A DNA stretch of 12,302 nt from contig CAKRAT010000060.1 in the NCBI GenBank assembly GCA_934295165.1, positions 1-12,302 on the forward strand. Reading direction: 5' to 3'. Below are positions 7,768-12,302 of this stretch, one piece after another (positions within the stretch are counted from its first letter, which is position 1; each line of letters starts with the position of its first letter). The position numbers were made by a program, and so were the translations under genes. The DNA comes from an uncultured Dorea sp. Its GTDB lineage: Bacteria > Bacillota > Clostridia > Lachnospirales > Lachnospiraceae. The notes beneath the pieces are model-generated. The model was given only the letters and a program-made list of their open reading frames with translations. It made no database searches and was not told the DNA's origin.

Positions 7768-7778
7768 AATATTTTCAT
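7764..7778 (-). promoter_or_regulatory. oppB start region: four-codon ORF overlapping the TTG start
   Basis: ATG AAA ATA TTT TGA (7778-7764) ends in a TGA that shares two bases with the oppB TTG start. One extra T in the TTTT run would fuse this ATG in frame with oppB, giving MKIFLKNYIIKR. This could be translational coupling, a recent one-base loss, or chance. The bases are seen; the function is inferred. Confidence 0.35.
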
Positions 7779-7802
7779 CCTCACATTTTTAACGTATTTA
7801 GG

Positions 7803-7834
7803 AAAAAGCCGCCTTGCATTGCATGGCGGCTTTT
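7803..7834 (-). terminator. Hairpin terminator/attenuator between oppA and oppB
   Basis: On the minus strand AAAAGCCGCC (7834-7825) and GGCGGCTTTT (7813-7804) form a GC-rich stem with flanking A-T pairs. The loop can itself fold through TGC/GCA, and the T run continues to 7803. It lies about 20 bases after the oppA stop. Such hairpins after binding protein genes usually let part of the transcripts end there and protect the upstream RNA, so more binding protein than permease is made. No second promoter was found between it and oppB, so partial read-through is inferred. Confidence 0.8.
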
Positions 7835-7853
7835 CGGCCTAGATGATTGTTTA

Positions 7854-9470
7854 CTATTTTTCCATTGTAATCTTTGTATAGTCCTCGAAAATCGGAACTC
7901 TCTTGATTGCATCCAATCCTTTGAATTCCTTTCTTGCTACCATCACATAATTTGTATTTGCCATTGGATAGAAAGAATAATCTTCATTCATCTGCTCCTG
8001 AAGAGCCTTGAAATTCTTATCTCTGTCTTCCGTTGTCAATGACTGCGCTGCTGTTTTCCATGCTTCTTTCGTCTCAGGACTTACATAAAATCCTTTTTCC
8101 ACAAGATCCCCTGACCAGCTTGTCATCTTTGTTGCCGGATCAGCATTCATCTGATCCATACCATTAGAAGCAAGATCCCATGAAGTATCTTCTTTAAAGC
8201 TTCCACTAATCCATGCTGCAAATAAATGAGGGAAGAAAGCAGAACCATCCATTCCTTCAATTTCAAGATTTACATCTATCTTCTTCAGCTGCTGTTGAAC
8301 AATCTGTGCTGTTTCTTTCATATTCGGTCTCTGCTGGAAATAGATATAATGCAATGTTTTACCAGACAGTCCGGAACTTTTTGCAAGTTTCTTAGCTTCT
8401 TCTATGTTCTGCTGATAACCTTTCATCTCATCATTATAATAAAGATTTTCCGGTGAGCAGAAGTTCTTTGCCGGTTTTGCAAGTTCTTCTGATCCATATG
8501 CGCCTTCTACAATTTCATCATCATTCAAGGCAAGACAGATTGCTTTTCTTGCATCTTCGTTTTTCATAATCTCACTCTGATAGTTGAAAGCAAGATAATT
8601 CAGACGTCCTTCTGGAATATTATACACTGTATAATTATCATCCTTTTTATACTTGTCAAGCTTTGTCTGGCTTGTCACACGCATAACCGAAAGTTCTCCG
8701 CTCTGAAGTGCTGCCTCCTGTGCACTCTGATCTGGCATGATTTTTATGATTACCTGATCCAAACTTGCTTTTCCTCTATAATAATCGTCATATCTTTCAT
8801 AGGTAATACTTTCGCCTTCTTTATACTCTTTCACTTTAAACGGACCAGAACCAATTCCTTTATTTGCTGCCTCTGTCTGTTCACTGACATTTGTTCCTTT
8901 AAATACATGTTTAGGAAGTGGTTGTAATCTTCCGAATTCTGTCTCAAAAGCACTGTTCGGTTCCTGTAATGTAATATTCAAAGTAAGATCATCCACTTTT
9001 TCAGCACTAATTGGTTTTCCATTATAAGAAATGTTACTTGGATCAGCACCATTTGCAGGATCTAATAATTCATCAATCGTGAAGATAATGTCATCGACCG
9101 TAATCGGCTCCCCATCATGCCAGGTCATTCCATCATTTAACTTCAACTGGTAATGGCAGCCATCATCTGATGTTGACTCAATGCTCTTTGCAAGATACCA
9201 TCTTGTTTCATCCTTATTAATAATAAATAATGGATCAAAACATGGTGTACTTGCCATTAACCAGTCATCACTTCCATATGGCGCATATGGTGTAACTGTT
9301 TTTACACTGTTTGAGTTAATCGGAACAATAAAAGTTCCTCCTCCACTTTCTCCCGACGTTGTTGCACTTTCAGATGTTTTCTCTTTTTCCCCGGCATTAC
9401 CGCCACAGCCAACCGCCAACGATGCAGCCATAGCAACCGTTAAAAGCAAAGAAATAATTTTTCTTTTCAT
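7854..9470 (-). CDS. oppA: Peptide ABC transporter substrate-binding lipoprotein (SBP_bac_5, OppA/DppA type)
   Basis: 538-residue solute-binding protein that captures the substrate outside the membrane and passes it to the permeases. Residues 1-21 are a lipoprotein signal (KRK, hydrophobic stretch, LAVG) with Cys22 as the lipidated residue. A low-complexity Gly/Ser/Glu linker (about 23-45) precedes the folded part. Family features: LNDGMTWHDGEPITVDD (near 110-127), GSGPFKVKEYKEGES (near 207-221), and the middle AARKAICLALNDDEIV-type region (near 305-320). The ATG has a strong GGGAGG seven bases upstream. It is the first gene of the operon and is followed by a hairpin that probably raises its level. 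The family takes up di- and oligopeptides but also nickel chelates, opines and other small compounds, so the ligand cannot be named; the neighbouring C-S lyase suggests a sulfur-containing one. Confidence 0.92.
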   Translation of the reverse strand: MKRKIISLLLTVAMAASLAVGCGGNAGEKEKTSESATTSGESGGGTFIVPINSNSVKTVTPYAPYGSDDWLMASTPCFDPLFIINKDETRWYLAKSIESTSDDGCHYQLKLNDGMTWHDGEPITVDDIIFTIDELLDPANGADPSNISYNGKPISAEKVDDLTLNITLQEPNSAFETEFGRLQPLPKHVFKGTNVSEQTEAANKGIGSGPFKVKEYKEGESITYERYDDYYRGKASLDQVIIKIMPDQSAQEAALQSGELSVMRVTSQTKLDKYKKDDNYTVYNIPEGRLNYLAFNYQSEIMKNEDARKAICLALNDDEIVEGAYGSEELAKPAKNFCSPENLYYNDEMKGYQQNIEEAKKLAKSSGLSGKTLHYIYFQQRPNMKETAQIVQQQLKKIDVNLEIEGMDGSAFFPHLFAAWISGSFKEDTSWDLASNGMDQMNADPATKMTSWSGDLVEKGFYVSPETKEAWKTAAQSLTTEDRDKNFKALQEQMNEDYSFYPMANTNYVMVARKEFKGLDAIKRVPIFEDYTKITMEK

Positions 9471-9506
9471 CTTTTTCCTCCCTTGTTATGTTATATTTCT
9501 CTAATA

Positions 9507-9535
9507 ATTCTATCGTTCTTCTTTTTATTAATCAA
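9507..9535 (-). promoter_or_regulatory. Sigma-A-like promoter of the opp-lyase-molybdoenzyme operon
   Basis: On the minus strand TTGATT (9535-9530) and TAGAAT (9512-9507) are separated by 17 bases. A start near 9,500 gives a leader of about 30 bases before the oppA ATG, with the Shine-Dalgarno in it. No operator or riboswitch is visible between this promoter and the gene. Confidence 0.65.
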
Positions 9536-9583
9536 ATCAATTATAATTATATGTAATCCAACTTATAGCTTCCATCTATAATT

Positions 9584-10177
9584 TTATTTATATTCTTTCG
9601 GCAAATTCGGAAAAGCAATCACCGGCGGCTGATCTGCCACGTGCTCTCCTATCTCTTTTTCCATCCATGCCAGATTATACCATCTGTGGAATTTATAACC
9701 ACAATTTGTAAACCAGCCGACCATGCGATATCCCAGATGTTCATGATAACGGATACTTGCATTGGTCAGATATTCATCTTCCTGTTCCGTACAGGCAATA
9801 CATGCATTCATATTTAATACATTCTGCCGTTTTAATATTTTCTCCAGCATATCATACAACTTTGTCCCAATACCCATTCCTTTTTTGTTCTGATCCACAT
9901 AGATAGATGTCTCCACACTCCATCCACCTGCCGGTCTGTCGTGAAAAGCACTTGCATATGCATATCCGCATATTTCCCCGTTTATCTCTGCCACAAGATA
10001 AGGATACCGCTCCAGCACATGCCTGATCCGGCCGCGGAATTCTTCTACGGTTGGCACATCATATTCATATGTAATCACTGTGTGTTCTATATAAGGTGCA
10101 TAGATTGCAAGCAGTGCCTCCGCATCTTCTTCCTTTGCAATCCGGATCGCAATCTCTTCCTTTTCATTCTGGTTCAT
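9584..10177 (-). CDS. GNAT N-acetyltransferase, phosphinothricin acetyltransferase-like
   Basis: 197-residue acetyltransferase of the GNAT fold that would move an acetyl group from acetyl-CoA to an amine. The opening IRIAKEEDAEALLAIYAPYI (11-30), then TVITYEYDVPT (33-43), is typical of the group annotated as phosphinothricin or L-amino-acid N-acetyltransferases. YVDQNKKGMGIGTKLY (93-108) contains the acetyl-CoA pyrophosphate-binding Q/RxxGxG motif, and NASIRYHEHLGY (139-150) is the usual C-terminal GNAT segment. About 20 residues at the C-terminus go beyond the core. AGGAG lies about 11 bases upstream of the ATG. It lies between a terminator and the opp promoter, so it is probably its own unit. 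No clear terminator follows it, and read-through into the opp operon is possible. Real substrate unknown; amino acids or methionine derivatives are plausible from the group. Confidence 0.88.
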   Translation of the reverse strand: MNQNEKEEIAIRIAKEEDAEALLAIYAPYIEHTVITYEYDVPTVEEFRGRIRHVLERYPYLVAEINGEICGYAYASAFHDRPAGGWSVETSIYVDQNKKGMGIGTKLYDMLEKILKRQNVLNMNACIACTEQEDEYLTNASIRYHEHLGYRMVGWFTNCGYKFHRWYNLAWMEKEIGEHVADQPPVIAFPNLPKEYK

Positions 10178-10218
10178 TCTATATTCAGCTCCTGTCTGCT
10201 TATTTTTGTTCCTCTACT

Positions 10219-10224
10219 ATTATA
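10219..10224 (-). promoter_or_regulatory. Possible -10 element for the GNAT gene
   Basis: A perfect TATAAT stands about 40 bases before the GNAT ATG and just after the terminator of the preceding gene. No good -35 hexamer was found at 16-18 bases, so this is a weak call resting on the -10 box and location. Confidence 0.35.
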
Positions 10225-10235
10225 AACACATCCGT

Positions 10236-10285
10236 AAAAAATGCCATCTCCCTGCAGATTTTTCTCTGCAAAAGAAATGACATTT
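10236..10285 (-). terminator. Two-tier intrinsic terminator after the acyl-CoA ligase
   Basis: On the minus strand AAATGTCATTTC (10285-10274) pairs with GAGATGGCATTT (10250-10239) over 12 positions with two G-U pairs. A second stem TGCAGA/TCTGCA lies inside with a GAAAAA loop. Six T (10241-10236) close the structure. It separates the ligase transcript from the GNAT gene. Confidence 0.82.
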
Positions 10286-10298
10286 CCAATTCATCTTA

Positions 10299-11933
10299 TT
10301 ATCCCTGATTCTGTGCTGCAACCAGATGTGTTGCTCCGTATTTCTCACGAAGTTTAGGTTTTTCAATCTTTCCGGTAGGATTACGTGGGACATCTGCAAA
10401 TATAATTTTCCGCGGTCTCTTATATCTTGGAAGTTTCTTACAGAATTCCTGGATATCCTCTTCTGTACATTCTACTCCCGGCTTCAGCTCAATAATTGCT
10501 GCAGATATCTCACCCAGTCTGTGGTCCGCAAGTCCGATGACCGCTACATCCAGAATCGCCTCATTGGTACGCAGGAAATCTTCGATCTGTACCGGATAGA
10601 TATTCTCACCACCACTGATGATGACATCCTTCTTACGGTCAACCAGAAAGATAAATCCATCTTCATCTTCCATCGCCATATCCCCGGTATACAGCCATCC
10701 GTCATGCAGAACTTCTGCAGTTGCCTTCGGATCTCTGTAGTAACAGGTCATGACCCCAGGTCCTTTGACTGCAAGTTCTCCGGTCTCACCCTGCTTTACA
10801 ATCTCGCCCTGTTCATCAATGATCTTCGCTTCCCATCCGTATCCGGCTTTACCGATTGCCCCGACTTTGTCGATATTATCCACACCCAGATGGACACATC
10901 CAGGTCCGATGGACTCACTTAAACCGTAGTTCGTGTCGTATTTGTGATCCGGGAAGTATTCTTTCCAGTGCTTGATCAGACTTGGCGGTACCGGTTGTGC
11001 TCCGATATGCATCAGTCTCCACTGATCCAGATCGTAATCTGCAATATCCATCTCTTTATTGTCAAGTGCAAGCAGAAGATCCTGTGCCCACGGTACTAAC
11101 AGCCATACAATGGTACAGTGTTCTTCAGACACTGCCTGTAAAATCGTCTTCGGACTGGTTCCTTTTAACAATACAGCCTTTCCACCTGTCAACAGGCTTC
11201 CGAACCAGTGCATCTTAGCTCCGGTATGGTATAACGGAGGAATACACAAGAATACATCGTCCTTTGTCTGACCGTGATGGTTCTGCTCTGCTTTTGCCGC
11301 ATGCATCAGTGATTCATGATTATGTAAGATTGCCTTCGGGAATCCGGTTGTTCCTGATGAGAAATAGATTGCTGCATCATCATCGTCATTCACATCAATC
11401 TTTGGTGACTGGCTGGAGCAGTTAGCAGTATGTGCATTGTAATCCTCTGCAAATCCCGGACATCCGTCTCCTACAAAGTATAACAGACGGCCTTTACTGA
11501 TCTCATCTGCAATCTCTTCTACTCGTCCGATAAACTCTGGTCCAAATACCAGAATATCGATCTCTGCAAGTTCTACACAGTACTTGATCTCATCCGCAGA
11601 ATAACGGAAGTTCAAAGGTACTGCCAGCGCTCCTGTCTTCAGTATTCCGAAATAGATTGGCAGCCATTCCAGACAGTTCATCAGGAGAATCCCCACTTTT
11701 TCCCCTTTTTTGATTCCTCTTTCAATCAGAAGATTAGCAAATCTATTTGCCTTTTCATTAAATACATTCCATGTAATCTCTCTTCTATAATAAGCTGCAC
11801 GGGAAGGCTCTATCAAGTCGAACTCCTTCCATGTAGTTCTTTTTGTCTCCGGCATCTCCGGATTGATCTCTACCAGCGCAACGTCTTCTCCGTACAAGCG
11901 GCAGTTTTTCTCCAATATATCTGTAATCGGCAT
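10299..11933 (-). CDS. Acyl-CoA ligase (class I adenylate-forming, AMP-binding)
   Basis: 544-residue ligase that activates a carboxylic acid with ATP to an acyl-adenylate and then forms the CoA thioester, in the cytoplasm. Motifs in order: P-loop YFSSGTTGFPKA (190-201), the YGLSES adenine-binding motif (336-341), the DGWLYTGD hinge-side motif (411-418), DRKKDVIISGGENIYP (432-447), and the catalytic lysine Lys522 in NPTGKIEK. An N-terminal segment TWKEFDLIEPSRAAYYRREI (34-53) lengthens the region before the usual ITWNVFNEKANRFANLL. ATG start with AAGGGG ten bases upstream. It is a single-gene unit with its own promoter and terminator. Acid substrate not identifiable: medium-chain fatty, aromatic, bile or carnitine-type acids are all handled by relatives. 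Base composition looks somewhat less AT-rich than the opp operon, judged by eye only. Confidence 0.92.
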   Translation of the reverse strand: MPITDILEKNCRLYGEDVALVEINPEMPETKRTTWKEFDLIEPSRAAYYRREITWNVFNEKANRFANLLIERGIKKGEKVGILLMNCLEWLPIYFGILKTGALAVPLNFRYSADEIKYCVELAEIDILVFGPEFIGRVEEIADEISKGRLLYFVGDGCPGFAEDYNAHTANCSSQSPKIDVNDDDDAAIYFSSGTTGFPKAILHNHESLMHAAKAEQNHHGQTKDDVFLCIPPLYHTGAKMHWFGSLLTGGKAVLLKGTSPKTILQAVSEEHCTIVWLLVPWAQDLLLALDNKEMDIADYDLDQWRLMHIGAQPVPPSLIKHWKEYFPDHKYDTNYGLSESIGPGCVHLGVDNIDKVGAIGKAGYGWEAKIIDEQGEIVKQGETGELAVKGPGVMTCYYRDPKATAEVLHDGWLYTGDMAMEDEDGFIFLVDRKKDVIISGGENIYPVQIEDFLRTNEAILDVAVIGLADHRLGEISAAIIELKPGVECTEEDIQEFCKKLPRYKRPRKIIFADVPRNPTGKIEKPKLREKYGATHLVAAQNQG

Positions 11934-12032
11934 TGGAAAATTCCCCTTTCGTGTTCATTTCATACTTCTTATATTGTATGATCTTTTGCGTCTTTAGCTT
12001 TCGCACTTTAACGCTTTTATTCATTAAAGTCT

Positions 12033-12061
12033 ATGATACTCAACTTTCCTCTAAATGTCAA
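12033..12061 (-). promoter_or_regulatory. Sigma-A-like promoter of the acyl-CoA ligase gene
   Basis: A perfect TTGACA (12061-12056) and TATCAT (12038-12033) with a 17-base spacer, on the minus strand. Transcription would begin near 12,025, leaving a leader of about 90 bases before the ATG at 11,933. I saw no known riboswitch or convincing strong hairpin in that leader. Confidence 0.75.
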
Positions 12062-12110
12062 TCTATATTTGTATTATTTTCCATCCAATTAGATTTTTCT
12101 GCACTTTTGT

Positions 12111-12139
12111 TTGATTTTTCTGCTTCTCCGTCCTATAAT
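12111..12139 (+). promoter_or_regulatory. Sigma-A-like promoter for the divergent rightward gene
   Basis: TTGATT (12111-12116) and TATAAT (12134-12139) with a 17-base spacer on the plus strand. The expected start near 12,146 leaves only about 14 bases before the ATG at 12,160, containing GGGTGAT as a weak ribosome-binding site. The two divergent -35 boxes are about 50 bases apart. Confidence 0.7.
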
Positions 12140-12159
12140 AGGCAACGGGTGATAGAAAA

Positions 12160-12302
12160 ATGAATTGGATACATAATCATAAACGTGCATTACTGCACAT
12201 AAACCTTGCATTTATCGGCGGGCTGACCGGTGTCTATGCCATCTTAGTCCGCGGTGGTAACTTCGGTGCCGCACAGACCATGAATCTGATTGAAATGATC
12301 TT
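12160..12302 (+). CDS. YoaK/DUF1275-family membrane protein (3' end cut by window edge)
   Basis: Only the first 47 codons are in the window. The translation begins MNWIHNHKRALLHINLAFIGG and continues with LTGVYAILVRGGNFGAAQTMNLIEMI. A membrane helix is followed by a GG..GVY..L.RGG.F..AQT.N pattern, which matches the N-terminus of YoaK (DUF1275) integral membrane proteins, where the usual form is G.F..AQTGN. The Gly of QTGN is Met here. The function of the family is not established. ATG chosen for its fit to the promoter and the family start; the Shine-Dalgarno GGGTGAT is weak. It is the only real plus-strand gene in the window. Confidence 0.72.
   Translation, partial: MNWIHNHKRALLHINLAFIGGLTGVYAILVRGGNFGAAQTMNLIEMI

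Noticed and set aside
9540..9561. Two adjacent TATAAT boxes with an upstream TTGGAT on the minus strand
   Set aside because: The spacing from TTGGAT to the nearer boxes is about 4 and 10 bases, too short for a sigma-A promoter; the 9507-9535 pair fits much better.
9563..9581. TTATAG/CTATAA hairpin after the GNAT gene
   Set aside because: Only six A-T-rich pairs, and on the minus strand it is not followed by a T run, so it is not supported as a GNAT terminator.
11785..12024. Minus-strand 79-codon open frame at the start of the ligase gene
   Set aside because: Different frame across the ligase N-terminus and its leader; no family resemblance, and the ligase frame has the motifs and ribosome-binding site.
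1..12302. CRISPR arrays, tRNA or rRNA genes, insertion sequences
   Set aside because: No repeat-spacer pattern, no cloverleaf or rRNA-like stretch, and no transposase or terminal inverted repeats were seen on either strand.

Overview
The window is AT-rich and its proteins and signals look like those of an anaerobic Firmicute, most likely Clostridia of the Lachnospiraceae type. This rests on short Gram-positive Shine-Dalgarno sites (GGAGG/AAGGAG), sigma-A-like promoters, a lipoprotein signal on the solute-binding protein, and a Tat-less cytoplasmic molybdoenzyme. The genus cannot be set from sequence alone. All complete genes lie on the minus strand, so the biological order runs from high to low coordinates.

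Right end (about 9,584-12,302): a divergent promoter pair sits in the 11,934-12,159 gap. Rightward it drives the start of a YoaK/DUF1275-like membrane protein cut by the window edge. Leftward it drives an acyl-CoA ligase of the AMP-forming class that ends at a strong two-tier terminator. A separate GNAT N-acetyltransferase of the phosphinothricin acetyltransferase-like group follows.

Centre (603-9,470): a tightly packed operon starts at a good promoter (TTGATT-N17-TAGAAT). It encodes a complete Opp/Dpp-type peptide ABC transporter: lipoprotein binding protein, two permeases, two ATPases. These are followed with gaps of 1 to about 20 bases by a PatB/MalY-like PLP enzyme (cysteine-S-conjugate beta-lyase type) and a 701-residue molybdopterin oxidoreductase of the DMSO reductase superfamily. 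A terminator-like hairpin after the binding protein gene probably lowers expression of the rest relative to it.

Left end (1-602): just after the oxidoreductase stop codon there is a new promoter, a 5' leader with the features of a Moco riboswitch, an intrinsic terminator, and the start of mobA (molybdenum cofactor guanylyltransferase), which runs off the window. The 3' strand of the riboswitch P1 stem can pair over 10 consecutive positions with the 5' arm of the terminator, giving a complete antitermination switch readable directly from the bases.

How the parts may work together: the transporter brings in a peptide-like or amino-acid-derived compound, the PLP lyase breaks a C-S bond, and the molybdoenzyme carries out a redox step before or after it. 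MobA makes the dinucleotide form of the cofactor that DMSO reductase-family enzymes use. The substrate is unknown; candidates are S-oxidised or disulfide-linked cysteine derivatives. This transporter + C-S lyase + cytoplasmic molybdoenzyme unit beside a riboswitch-controlled mobA is the most interesting thing in the window.
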